64,000 nucleotides of DNA from JABDMH01 sp965223105. Lineage in GTDB: Bacteria; Bacteroidota; Bacteroidia; Chitinophagales; Saprospiraceae. The stretch spans positions 4,464,001 through 4,528,000 of the forward strand of contig OZ244987.1 in the NCBI GenBank assembly GCA_965223105.1, given 5' to 3'. The stretch's first letter is position 1. Every line of letters begins with the position of its first letter. A model generated the notes under the pieces. It was given only the letters and a program-made list of their open reading frames with translations. It searched no databases and had not been told where the DNA came from. This document shows, piece after piece, positions 8,250 to 17,312 of this stretch. The translations under genes and the position numbers were made by a program.

Positions 8250-9830
8250 TCAAACTTCTGCCTCAGTTATTACCAGTTCACGAGTTACCATCAAAGGAAT
8301 CTCGGATTGATAATGGCTAATGAATATGAGTGTATGTTGATCGGTTAAAATGGTATCTAATAATTTCTGACAAAGTTCAATGACTTTTAAGTCCATACCC
8401 TGAAATGGCTCGTCGAGTAGCAGCAAAGATGGTGCTTTGATTAAAGCCCGGATGAAAAGGAGGATTCGTTGTTCGCCAGTGCTCATCTTTATCCATGGCT
8501 TCTCAAATAGATACGCCAGTTGAAAATAATCCAGGTAGAGCTTTGCCAACTCATCACTTCTCGGATCGGGTTTTAGTCGGAATAAGGCATCTTTCCATCC
8601 ACTGGCTATCACATCTGCACCAGAGTTTCCCGAAGGGAAATAGGCATGCAATTCAGGTGAGGTAAATCCCATCTTCTCTTTAATCTCCCAGATACTTTCA
8701 CCCTGCCCTCTTCGATTCCCAAATAAAAAAACCCTATTTGAATAAGCTTGCGGATGATCGGCATAGAGTAAACTAAGAAGGGTGGATTTACCCACACCAT
8801 TTCCACCCCGAATAGACCACTTTTCACCCTTATGCACTTTCCACGTGAGATTTTCAATGACTGGTTTAGTATTATAAGCAACGGTCACATTATCCAGCTC
8901 AACAACAGTGCTTGCATTATGATTGGCAGCAGCCGTCAGGTAATAATGTTGAATTTTTTGAAGGGCAAATTTTTGTGGAGAAGATAATCTGGCTATACCG
9001 GATCTAGTAGGGATGAAGGGATAACTCCTTGGACCTGTTCGAAAAATATGGTTGTTTTCTATATGTAGTTGGTGAGAAATACAACGAGGCAATTGATGTA
9101 TTTGCCCACTCAGGATGACAACTACCTGATGATCAAAAACCATTTGGTCAATCAGATCGTTGAAATGAGCTCGACTCTGAGCATCCAGGCCAATGTGTGG
9201 GTTATCTAATAGTAGAAGCTTTGGCTGATCAAATAAAGCTCTGCAAAGAAGTAATTTCCTCGACTGTCCACTGGAGAGTTTGATTCTTTCCAGGTTCAGC
9301 AGTGGCCTCAAACCGAAGGATTCAACAATCCTCTGGTGCATTTCAATATCTTGTTGATAACCTCCCTCCCTCAAAAATTCGGATACCGTGTCGTGCCCTT
9401 CGGAATCAAATGCTTGATACCTCTGCTGATAATAGTGCTTTGTTAGGGGATTATGGTACAACAATCGAGTATCGGAAAACGAAACCATTTTGATTTGGTC
9501 ACTAAGAGCAGCTTGCTGTTCACCATCCAGCACATTTCTACTAGTGGAGCCGCTGTGTATTCTTGCTTGGCCAATAATGGCATGCAATAAAGTCGTTTTC
9601 CCGATACCGTTTGCTCCTGATAATACCCAATTTTCCCCCTCTCTTATCACCCACGAAACATTGCATAAAACCACATCGGCACCATAACCAATATTGGCCT
9701 GATTAAAGGTGATCAGTGGTTTATTTTTCAAATCCCATCTGTTCTTAAGTTCTGCTGCTAAGATAGTATTTCGCCCCGGTGTAATTTGCACCCTAAGTGG
9801 AAAAACCTGATTTTCCTGAAGTCTGTTCAT
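8250..9830 (-). CDS. ModF-like double ABC ATPase
   Basis: A soluble protein with two ABC ATPase domains in one chain. Walker A motifs are SGANGIGKTT (about residue 75) and GGNGVGKST (about 350), with signature loops LSSGQSRK and MSTGEQRI. The second Walker B is the normal LLLLDEP, but the first reads LLLLDNP: the catalytic Glu is replaced by Asn, so the first site may bind but hydrolyse ATP poorly. The architecture matches the ModF/PhrA (molybdate-linked) group, whose role is poorly defined. The Met at 9830 is preferred because the earlier one at 9845 overlaps the receptor gene. Only 4 bp separate it from the upstream TonB receptor stop, so translation is likely coupled. Confidence 0.82.
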   Translation of the reverse strand: MNRLQENQVFPLRVQITPGRNTILAAELKNRWDLKNKPLITFNQANIGYGADVVLCNVSWVIREGENWVLSGANGIGKTTLLHAIIGQARIHSGSTSRNVLDGEQQAALSDQIKMVSFSDTRLLYHNPLTKHYYQQRYQAFDSEGHDTVSEFLREGGYQQDIEMHQRIVESFGLRPLLNLERIKLSSGQSRKLLLCRALFDQPKLLLLDNPHIGLDAQSRAHFNDLIDQMVFDHQVVVILSGQIHQLPRCISHQLHIENNHIFRTGPRSYPFIPTRSGIARLSSPQKFALQKIQHYYLTAAANHNASTVVELDNVTVAYNTKPVIENLTWKVHKGEKWSIRGGNGVGKSTLLSLLYADHPQAYSNRVFLFGNRRGQGESIWEIKEKMGFTSPELHAYFPSGNSGADVIASGWKDALFRLKPDPRSDELAKLYLDYFQLAYLFEKPWIKMSTGEQRILLFIRALIKAPSLLLLDEPFQGMDLKVIELCQKLLDTILTDQHTLIFISHYQSEIPLMVTRELVITEAEV

Positions 9831-9834
9831 CACT

Positions 9835-12213
9835 TTAAAATTCAAGCCGGTAATTTAGTACAGGAAAAAGGCCGGTGTGGAATTCTGTGTGCACCTCTCC
9901 TCTAGCCACACTATAATATCTATCCAAAGGGTTGAGTCGGTTGCTTACATTCTGCACATCCAGCATAATAGCATGGGTAAGATTGGATCGATTAATCTTA
10001 TAACTCACGCCCAAATCAAGTCGATAATATGTACCGACCGACTCTCCTAGGTAATTATCCAAATCACGGATTGTGCGTCCTGCTTCCTGAGATTCCGACA
10101 CCTTTATCGGTGTGATTCGATTTCCACCATTGATCACAAACTTCGTATTTAGGCCAATGATCTTATTCTTCCTTTGCCCAGCCAGAAATTCTTTACCAGC
10201 CAAAATATTACCCTGAAATTGACTATTAAATCTTGTATTATACCACCTTCCTTGCAACGAGCGGAATTGCGAGTCAAATAAACTCCCTGTGAGTAAAAAG
10301 TAATAATTTCTACTGAAACTCTTTTCTAAGGTTAGGTCCAAACCAAGATTCTTCCCCCTGCCGGAATTTACGGCTGGTCTCCCAGAAAGAACTTCGAATA
10401 TATCGAGAACATTTAGAATCGAATTGATTCTGCCAGGATCTTTTTCTACAGGTACGTCATAAAGATACTGGAAATAGGCTTCCAACTTCAACCGTAAATC
10501 AAGATTAAATTTTCGATCAAATCCGGCTACCAAATGAAGTGATTTTAGATAATCCAACGTTTCATTTGGGGCGGATCTCTGCTGGTCAGAAGTTGTGGAT
10601 TCGGCTAGGTGAAATGCTGGATGTTCAGGTCTACTGTGTAATCCGGCAGCAAAGTGAAGGCTCTGCTTGTCATCTAATATCCATTTTGCAGCCAGCCTGG
10701 GTTCAATACTGTAGTCACCACTCAATCCATAGTAGTTGCCATGCACACCTCCAGTGACAGTCCATTGTGGGGAGAGCCGGTGCTTCCACTGAAAAAAAGC
10801 CTGGTATTGGTTAGAATATCCATCATTTTGTAAATAGGTGAAAAATTCACCCGTTCGGGGAATATATTCATCCGTAGCAAAATCGAATCTATGGTGACTA
10901 ATGACAAAACCACTTTCGAGAGAATTTTTGGCATCCACCTTTCTATGGTAAGTGGATGATAACCGAAAGATGTTATTGTTAAAATTATAGGTAAAGTCCT
11001 CTATACGCCGATAATTATCTCGTTGATCAAAGAAGTATTCGTCGTCGTCAGCCCGATCTACTGAGGCAGCCAAGATGGTGTGGAGATAGCTGTCATTGGA
11101 CAGTAAGATTCTATGACCTAGGCCCACTGTACCTACGGTTTGCCGCTCGTTAAAACCATACCGATCATCAGAGGACTCCCACTGGGTCGAATCAGCTACG
11201 GGATCAAAGAATGCCCGGTTCTTACCCATCAAACCAAAGAGGCTAATCTGTCCAGCTTCTTTAGTAGGTATATGAAAATGGAATGACAAGTCTCCATATT
11301 CTGGCAACACATCTCCGACTGGGTTTAAACCGATCTTTTGAAGGATGGCCAGACTGGAAAATCTAAAATTTACCAAATAACTGGCCCCACCTCTCCTACC
11401 GATCGGCCCTTCGGAAGCAATTTCAGTCCCGAGAATACCAAACATGAAGGCATGTTCTCTTTTCTCATTATTGCCTTTACGCAACCGAAGATCAAAGGCA
11501 CCGGAGGTGGCATTGCCAAATGAGGCCGGAAATGCACCCGTATAAAAGTCGGAGGTCGACAATAGACTGCTGCTCAGCATACTGATACCTCCCCCGCTGT
11601 TGCCCAATCCTCCAAAATGATTTGGATTAGGGATCTCAATACCCTCCAACCTCCATAACACACCACGGGGTGAATTGCCACGTACTATGATTTCATTGAA
11701 TAGATCCGAAGTACCCCCGGTAGTCGATACCCCGGCGAAATTCTGTGCCATCCTGGCTGGATCAAATAGGCTGGAAGCGTATCTTCCCGTTTCTTCTACA
11801 GAGAAAGAACGAGCACTGGCAATGGCCATTTCATTGAGGACCTGTGATTTTTCTGTTGCAGCATCCACCACGATCTCCTCCATCTTAATCAAAGCTTCGG
11901 TCATCTCTATTTCCAGCACCAGTTCCTTTCCGGAAGTAAGTAGAATATTGGAAATATAAACGGGCTCATAACCCAAATAAGTGACCTCAAGGGATTGTCT
12001 TCCGATGGGTACATTCGGCAGTTCAAATCTCCCGTCAATATCAGTGCTGCTACCAATCTGAGGGAGGGTTCCTTGAAGTAAAATATTTGCTCCAATTAAA
12101 GGGATGAGACTCTCCTTGTCGATTACTCTCCCTCTTATGTTCTGAGTGTGGTCTTGTGCCTGTGCGCTCATCAATAGGCATAGAGATAGACAGGCAATGG
12201 CAACTGCTTTCAT
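9835..12213 (-). CDS. TonB-dependent outer-membrane receptor with CarboxypepD_reg domain
   Basis: A 792-residue receptor. Residues 1-19 form a signal peptide (MKAVAIACLSLCLLMSAQA). About 24-110 is a carboxypeptidase-regulatory-like Ig domain (IRGRVIDKESLIPLIGANILLQG cut here at 20: IRGRVIDKESLIPLIGANIL). A plug follows (NEIIVRGNSPRGVLWRLEG, YTGAFPASFGNATSGAFDLR), then a long barrel ending in the aromatic NYRLEF. It should take up a ligand across the outer membrane using TonB energy. No SusD partner is adjacent, which argues against a glycan-specific SusCD pair. It is the first gene of the leftward group with the ModF-like ATPase and methyltransferase. Confidence 0.9.
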   Translation of the reverse strand: MKAVAIACLSLCLLMSAQAQDHTQNIRGRVIDKESLIPLIGANILLQGTLPQIGSSTDIDGRFELPNVPIGRQSLEVTYLGYEPVYISNILLTSGKELVLEIEMTEALIKMEEIVVDAATEKSQVLNEMAIASARSFSVEETGRYASSLFDPARMAQNFAGVSTTGGTSDLFNEIIVRGNSPRGVLWRLEGIEIPNPNHFGGLGNSGGGISMLSSSLLSTSDFYTGAFPASFGNATSGAFDLRLRKGNNEKREHAFMFGILGTEIASEGPIGRRGGASYLVNFRFSSLAILQKIGLNPVGDVLPEYGDLSFHFHIPTKEAGQISLFGLMGKNRAFFDPVADSTQWESSDDRYGFNERQTVGTVGLGHRILLSNDSYLHTILAASVDRADDDEYFFDQRDNYRRIEDFTYNFNNNIFRLSSTYHRKVDAKNSLESGFVISHHRFDFATDEYIPRTGEFFTYLQNDGYSNQYQAFFQWKHRLSPQWTVTGGVHGNYYGLSGDYSIEPRLAAKWILDDKQSLHFAAGLHSRPEHPAFHLAESTTSDQQRSAPNETLDYLKSLHLVAGFDRKFNLDLRLKLEAYFQYLYDVPVEKDPGRINSILNVLDIFEVLSGRPAVNSGRGKNLGLDLTLEKSFSRNYYFLLTGSLFDSQFRSLQGRWYNTRFNSQFQGNILAGKEFLAGQRKNKIIGLNTKFVINGGNRITPIKVSESQEAGRTIRDLDNYLGESVGTYYRLDLGVSYKINRSNLTHAIMLDVQNVSNRLNPLDRYYSVARGEVHTEFHTGLFPVLNYRLEF

Positions 12214-12363
12214 AGTCTATAAATATGTGGGTTAATTTCCTTCTTGTACAGCAGGTCGCGATCAAATCAAATTTGATCAGGCCAACTGAGTTTTTCCAAC
12301 TGTTTGCCTATAAGATGCAGCTTAGTCACTTATACCCCTATGTTATGGATCGAATTATTTACC

Positions 12364-12546
12364 GGCACCTCTAAAGACCCTGTTCATGGATCGAACACAA
12401 TGGCTTCGCTATTGGGTTTTTTGCATCCTTTGAATTTACACTTCGTTGAATTTCAATCACGTAGCTGTGGCCATGATCGCTAAATTCGCCACGTCTAAAT
12501 CCATAATATTTCAAACCGATCTCATCCAGAGGTTATAAGAGGTACC
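12364..12546 (+). repeat. Interspersed inverted-ended repeat, copy A (183 bp)
   Basis: Longest of four copies in the window. It begins GGCACCTCTAAAGA and ends TTATAAGAGGTACC, so its ends are near-inverted copies of GGTACCTCT. The conserved inner core is TTCATGGATCGAACACAATG. The right half shares AAACCGATCTCA.CCAGAGGTTAT with copies B and C. It lies in the 12214-12785 gap, which otherwise contains only the terminator-like hairpin at 12701. No ORF is supported in it, so it resembles a non-autonomous MITE- or REP-like element. Confidence 0.75.
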
Positions 12547-12700
12547 CTGCGTTGTCTAAAGAGGAATGCGGATCCCTTGGACAAGGATCACTGACGAGAA
12601 TCCACCAGGAATTGAGCATTCACTTAAAATGGACTCATCCCACAAGAGGAAGCAAAAATACTTCAGGATCTCGTTAATATGGGAGTCTTTACAAAATCAA

Positions 12701-12725
12701 AGGCCCAGAGTATTTCTCCAGGCCT
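12701..12725 (-). terminator. Hairpin downstream of SnoaL-like gene
   Basis: AGGCCCAGAG and CTCCAGGCCT are near-inverted (two G-U pairs allowed) around a 5-nt loop. Read on the minus strand, the hairpin lies 60 bp after the stop of the SnoaL-like lipoprotein gene and is followed by a modest T-rich stretch. A plausible intrinsic terminator. Confidence 0.45.
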
Positions 12726-12785
12726 CATTTTGAGTTTTGGGTTTTTCCTTCCGTTTGGCACCAGAAAAATCTAATTCATATTGAA

Positions 12786-13643
12786 TTAAAACTTTCCGTT
12801 GCTATGCATCCAACTGCTCTCAGGGGGTATCTCTTGTACCACGTCCCAATGCTCTACAATCTTACCATCTTCTAACCGGAATAAATCATAAAACGCCATC
12901 GGCACCTGGTCCAAATCTCCTTCGCTCATAGTCAGCACAAAATTCCCTTGTCCCAATACCTTGTGAACCTGGCTATATAATGGCATTTGATTCTTGTCAA
13001 TTTGGGTTCTCAGAAAAGCATCGAGGTGGGTCACACTATCGGTCCTTACCGGATTATGCTCAATGAATACACCTTCATTAAAATAATTACCAAGACTATC
13101 TAAATACCCATCTACAAATATCTCCTGTAAATATTGAGAAATGATCTTCTTATTCTGATCCGTTTGATCATTATCAGCTATTTCCTCAGTGCCGTCAGTC
13201 ATTTCATGATTGCTCACATTGGGTCCTATCTTGGATTGACGATTATCCCAATGTTCGACGATCATATCATTGTCAAACCGAAACACATCAAAAACAACGA
13301 CTGGATTGCCATCCATCAAATACTCACTGTGAGAAATGACGTAGTTTTCGTCTTCAAAACTTCTAAAGATATCTACTTGAACACCGGCAAGATCTCCATC
13401 TACAATAGCATTGATATAACCTTGCCTGCCATCTTCCATGCCCAAATTGTGTTGAGTAAATTGGTTTTCACTGACATACTGCATTGCTGCTGTAGTATCC
13501 TTCTTTTCGAAACTTACTAGAAGCTCAGTGACTATCTCCATCGGCGTCAGTTGAGGATCTGAAGCATTGCCATCCTCATCATCCTTACTGCAGGAAAAAA
13601 TTAGTGCCAGGGAAAAAATTAAAATAAAAACATTGCCTTTCAT
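12786..13643 (-). CDS. Lipoprotein with two tandem SnoaL-like (NTF2-fold) domains
   Basis: 285 residues. The lipoprotein signal MKGNVFILIFSLALIFSC has Cys18 as the lipidation site, followed by an acidic SKDDEDGN linker. Two related halves follow. Each ends with a strand of the form DVFRFDNDMIVEHWD (first half) or DLFRLEDGKIVEHWD (second half), and each carries an early HN motif (QHNLGMEDGR; IEHNPVRTD). This is the SnoaL-like/polyketide-cyclase-type NTF2 fold seen in predicted small-molecule-binding proteins. Whether it binds a ligand or catalyses anything is not known. It is monocistronic. Confidence 0.8.
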   Translation of the reverse strand: MKGNVFILIFSLALIFSCSKDDEDGNASDPQLTPMEIVTELLVSFEKKDTTAAMQYVSENQFTQHNLGMEDGRQGYINAIVDGDLAGVQVDIFRSFEDENYVISHSEYLMDGNPVVVFDVFRFDNDMIVEHWDNRQSKIGPNVSNHEMTDGTEEIADNDQTDQNKKIISQYLQEIFVDGYLDSLGNYFNEGVFIEHNPVRTDSVTHLDAFLRTQIDKNQMPLYSQVHKVLGQGNFVLTMSEGDLDQVPMAFYDLFRLEDGKIVEHWDVVQEIPPESSWMHSNGKF

Positions 13644-14302
13644 AATTCAGAAAAAATTTTGTTGTAAAGAGAAAAAATAATTGCCCGTGGCCAATACATT
13701 GGCACGGAATTACTCGTAACCGGTGAGTTCGCAAGAAAAAAGGGTGAGCGGGAAACTTAGAAAATCATTGAGAACTGTAATCCCAATAAGGCATTATAAT
13801 ATCTTTGTCGATAGATTATACATTACTCGATTGAAGAACGAGATGCCGGTGACAAAAGTATTTTTGAGACCATCTTTTACTTGGAGAGGACAAATTTTAA
13901 CATTTTAGGTTTGATGCTTTACACCGCTCGTTATATGGTCTGAAAACTGATTGCTACTCAGATGAATTCCAGCCGAATGATGCCATCACCCAGGCCTTTA
14001 GCATTCAGCATCCTTGCAAATATATATCTCCCTAATATCTTCGTGTGATGTAATGTAAATCTAATGGTAATGATCACCAAGAAATATTCTACTCTCTAAA
14101 AGTCGAAGCCGGGAATAACATCCCACCCAAGCCGAATCTCAGCCCAACTAATGGTATTCAGGAGGATCTCGAGGATCATTCAGTAGTTGCCAATCTATTA
14201 ACGTTATGGTCACAAGACCATGGAGCCTGCCTGAACATAGTACTCCGGGCAGGGATCGAATATGAATTTTGGTTATATTCAGGACCAACCAAACAGCGCA
14301 TC
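13644..14302. other. 659-bp gap, no supported gene
   Basis: No reading frame of convincing length or composition was seen. One 32-codon stretch on the minus strand (about 14057-13960, with ARMLNAKGLGDGIIRLEF) looks protein-like and could be the tail of a decayed gene, but this is too short to assign. The right part presumably holds the promoter of the MFS gene. Confidence 0.5.
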
Positions 14303-15640
14303 ATGGATAGAGGAAAGGTATTCACCTGGTCAATTGCCGTTGCATTGGCCGGTTTTCTATTTGGATTTGACACGATCGTAATTTCAGGTGCAGACCAACC
14401 CATTCAAAAGTTGTGGAATACCAGTCCACTCTTCCATGGTTATTTTATCATGGCAATGGCGCTATGGGGCACAGTACTTGGTGCCTTATTGGGGGGTATT
14501 CCCTGTGATGTATATGGCAGAAAGAAAACCCTCTTCTGGATTGGTGTCTTGTATCTGGTGTCGGCATTGGGATCCGGTTTGGCACCTGACCCCTATTCCT
14601 TCTCATTCTTTAGGTTTATAGGTGGCTTGGGAGTTGGTGCATCTTCGGTAGCAGCACCAACTTATATTGCTGAAGTATCTTCACCCGAGAGAAGAGGAAG
14701 ACTGGTAGCCCTCTATCAATTCAACATTGTCTTTGGCATTTTGGTGGCCTTCTTTTCTAATTACCTCATTGGCCAGATCATACAGCAAGACGCCTGGCGT
14801 TGGATGCTTGGTGTAGAGGCGATACCGGCAGCCATCTATTGTTTTATGATTCTAAGGGTACCTGAAAGTCCCCGATGGTTGCTGGTAAAACAAGATGATG
14901 AAAGCGAAGCACGTCGAGTCTTGTCTTACATGTATATTAAAGAGGAGATCAACACAGTCGTCAATAGGATCTATGAAGCCTCTAAGAATACGTTAGATGC
15001 CGCTCTTTTCTCCGGTAAATTTACTTTCGCTCTGTGGCTGGCTTTTTTACTGGCCAGTTTCAATCAATTGTCGGGTATTAATTTTGTGTTGTATTATGCT
15101 CCGCGATTATTGGAGGCAGCAGGAATTGGTGCTGACGATGCCCTGCTCCAATCGACCAGTATTGGTGTTGTCAATCTTTTGTTTACCCTTCTCGGTATGT
15201 ATTTAATTGACCGGGTTGGACGACGGACTTTGCTGATCGTTGGATCCATTGGTTACATCATCAGTCTAAGTATCGTATCATGGGCATATGCAACTGCGGC
15301 CAGTCAGACATTACTTTTGTCTTTCGTCCTCATGTTTATAGCATCTCATGCCGTAGGGCAAGGAGCAGTGATCTGGGTTTTCATCTCTGAGATCTTTCCC
15401 ACAGAAGTCAGGGCCAAAGGACAAGCATGGGGATCTGGAACCCATTGGGTTTTTGCGGCCCTTATCACGGCAATGACACCATATTTTATAAACTTAGTCG
15501 GGGAGAACCCCTGGCCGCTATTTGCCTTCTTTGCCGGTGCTATGGTCTTTCAGTTGCTATTTGCTCTATTTATGATGCCTGAAACCAAAGGTGTACCCCT
15601 GGAAGCTCTGCAGAAAAGGCTACAGGGAGAGAACCGGTAG
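14303..15640 (+). CDS. Sugar porter family MFS transporter
   Basis: A 445-residue, 12-helix permease of the sugar porter family (XylE/GLUT relatives). Diagnostic motifs are present in order: GFDTIVISGA in TM1, YGRKKTLF after TM2, the PESPRWLL loop before the central domain, QLSGINFVLYYAP in TM7, DRVGRRTLLIVG after TM8 and PETKGVPLE at the end of TM12. These fix the family; the substrate is likely a monosaccharide or inositol imported with H+. It has no gene partners in the same direction. Confidence 0.93.
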   Translation: MDRGKVFTWSIAVALAGFLFGFDTIVISGADQPIQKLWNTSPLFHGYFIMAMALWGTVLGALLGGIPCDVYGRKKTLFWIGVLYLVSALGSGLAPDPYSFSFFRFIGGLGVGASSVAAPTYIAEVSSPERRGRLVALYQFNIVFGILVAFFSNYLIGQIIQQDAWRWMLGVEAIPAAIYCFMILRVPESPRWLLVKQDDESEARRVLSYMYIKEEINTVVNRIYEASKNTLDAALFSGKFTFALWLAFLLASFNQLSGINFVLYYAPRLLEAAGIGADDALLQSTSIGVVNLLFTLLGMYLIDRVGRRTLLIVGSIGYIISLSIVSWAYATAASQTLLLSFVLMFIASHAVGQGAVIWVFISEIFPTEVRAKGQAWGSGTHWVFAALITAMTPYFINLVGENPWPLFAFFAGAMVFQLLFALFMMPETKGVPLEALQKRLQGENR

Positions 15641-15802
15641 ATCGATGCCAACTGGTGATTGTCATAGTGCATCCAGGTTTTGACACCCTAGTCAGTACAA
15701 AGAAGATGTACCATATTAAAATAAACATAAAGGATGGCAAATGACGTAGCTGCCTGAATAGCCATATGAACAAGGTCTTCACAGCTACGCTGTCAAACGA
15801 AA

Positions 15803-15824
15803 AAAGGGGCACTTAAGCCCCTTT
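15803..15824 (-). terminator. Intrinsic terminator of the coiled-coil lipoprotein gene
   Basis: Stem AAAGGGGC / GCCCCTTT with the 6-nt loop acttaa. On the minus strand it is followed by TTTTTTCG, the classical form, and lies 54 bp after the stop of the 15878-16285 gene. It could also help stop rightward transcripts from the MFS gene. Confidence 0.85.
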
Positions 15825-15877
15825 GTCTTGTTGAAAAATTCGGGTTGAGAACCTTACGGCACTCCGACATTCATGTC

Positions 15878-16285
15878 TTAACCTTTTTCTGCAAAGTATG
15901 ATTCGATTTCTTCGAAAATTTGCTTCGAATCTTCTTGAATTGCGTCCCAGTTGGCGCTGAGATCACCTCCAAGCTTTTGAAGCTGTAGTCCTACTTTGTT
16001 ACTCCACTCTTGCAATTTCTTCTTCTGAGCTTCTAACTCAACTTTGGTCTCAGCAGTAGCAGACTCAAGTGATTCATCAACTTGATTCATTTGCGTCTCA
16101 AGCATCTTCTGAAGGTCAGAAAGCTCTTCTTTCAGCTCTGCTGTTTGGTCCTTGACTGCATCCTCCATATCTGAAACAGCCTCGGTAACGTCCTCTGCGG
16201 CCTCATCCACCTTTGAATTGGATTGATTGCTGCAACCCATGACAACTAGAAATGCCAGTAATAAAAACCCTAATACACTTTTCAT
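15878..16285 (-). CDS. Small coiled-coil lipoprotein
   Basis: 135 residues. A lipoprotein signal ends in VVMGC (Cys18). The rest, about 25-110, is highly charged (Glu, Lys, Gln) with heptad-like spacing, for example DQTAELKEELSDLQKML, typical of a long helical coiled coil; the C-terminus has WDAIQEDSKQIFEEIESYF. Comparable small envelope lipoproteins are often abundant structural proteins, but no function can be assigned. A strong terminator follows, supporting a separate, well-expressed transcript. Confidence 0.75.
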   Translation of the reverse strand: MKSVLGFLLLAFLVVMGCSNQSNSKVDEAAEDVTEAVSDMEDAVKDQTAELKEELSDLQKMLETQMNQVDESLESATAETKVELEAQKKKLQEWSNKVGLQLQKLGGDLSANWDAIQEDSKQIFEEIESYFAEKG

Positions 16286-16501
16286 CTTTCAATCAAATTT
16301 TGTTTTACTAATTGGAATACGAGGACCTCGGGCAAGGCGACTCTCCTCCTTTTACGTCAGCATAACGCAATTATTTAAGAACGTGGTATGCTTCTGACTG
16401 ATCTTTTTATTCCTACGATTTTAGCAAGCTAACTGATTCATTTTCAGAAGAATCAGCATTTGTGTACCTTGCCGATCGCAAAAAAGTTCACCACAACAAT
16501 G

Positions 16502-17260
16502 ATGAAGATTGTTTCCTGGAATGTGAATGGGATTCGAGCTGCTGTCAAGAAGGACTTTGTCAAGAATATGAAAGAGCAGGAGGCCGATATCATTTGTCTT
16601 CAAGAGACCAAAGCCCAGCCTGAGGAGGTGCAAGAGGCCCTACAAGAACTCACGGGGTATCACATTTACGCCAACTCCGCAGTTAGAAAAGGCTACGCAA
16701 GTACAGCCATCTTGAGCAGGGATCCTGTTACAATTCAATGTGATATTGGTGTTGATGAACACGACAACGAGGGAAGGGTCATCTCCGCTGAGTTGGACAA
16801 TTTTTATTTGGTAACAGCCTATGTACCAAACTCGGGTCGAGGGCTGGTGAGATTGGATTATCGCCAGCGATGGGACCGCGATCTGCTAAAGTTCATCAAA
16901 GATTTGGAACAGAAAAAACCTGTAATTCTCTGCGGTGATCTCAATGTTGCTCACCAACCTATTGATCTGGCACGACCTAAGTCAAACTACAATAAGACTG
17001 CGGGCTACACTCAAACTGAGATTGACGGATTTTCCACATTTTTAAATCACGGCTTTAAGGATGTCTTTCGCACCCTGTATCCCGAAAAAGTTGCCTACAG
17101 CTGGTGGAGTTATATGTTCAATGCCAGAAAGAAGAACATCGGATGGAGGATTGACTATTTCTTGGTTTCTGAAACGCTGATGAAGCAAGTAAAGGATTGC
17201 ACTATGCTAACCCAGGTCATGGGTTCAGATCATTGTCCGATCGTTCTAGATTTGAAATAG
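16502..17260 (+). CDS. xthA: Exodeoxyribonuclease III (AP endonuclease)
   Basis: 252 residues from the Met at 16502 (MKIVSWNVNGIRA; the adjacent ATG at 16499 is also possible). It is an exonuclease III/AP endonuclease of the EEP superfamily: CLQETKAQPEEV holds the Mg-binding Glu, GDLNVAH the Asp/Asn pair, and GSDHCPIVLDL the catalytic Asp-His at the C-terminus. The enzyme cleaves at abasic sites in base-excision repair and removes 3' blocks. It is monocistronic and convergent with the next gene. Confidence 0.93.
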   Translation: MKIVSWNVNGIRAAVKKDFVKNMKEQEADIICLQETKAQPEEVQEALQELTGYHIYANSAVRKGYASTAILSRDPVTIQCDIGVDEHDNEGRVISAELDNFYLVTAYVPNSGRGLVRLDYRQRWDRDLLKFIKDLEQKKPVILCGDLNVAHQPIDLARPKSNYNKTAGYTQTEIDGFSTFLNHGFKDVFRTLYPEKVAYSWWSYMFNARKKNIGWRIDYFLVSETLMKQVKDCTMLTQVMGSDHCPIVLDLK

Positions 17261-17279
17261 CCTTACTCCCGGAAATTTG

Positions 17280-17305
17280 TTGTTGAGCCATCAGGTCCTC
17301 AACAA
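17280..17305. terminator. Hairpin between convergent genes
   Basis: TTGTTGAG and CTCAACAA form an 8-bp perfect stem with a 10-nt loop, placed in the 52-bp space between the convergent stops of xthA and the 17313-18431 gene. The stem is AT-rich and lacks a long T run, so it is only a weak candidate bidirectional terminator. Confidence 0.35.
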
Positions 17306-17312
17306 ATCGCCA

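Noticed and set aside
13957..14060. Protein-like fragment ARMLNAKGLGDGIIRLEF on the minus strand
   Set aside because: Only about 32 codons with a stop on both sides. It may be a relic but cannot be assigned.
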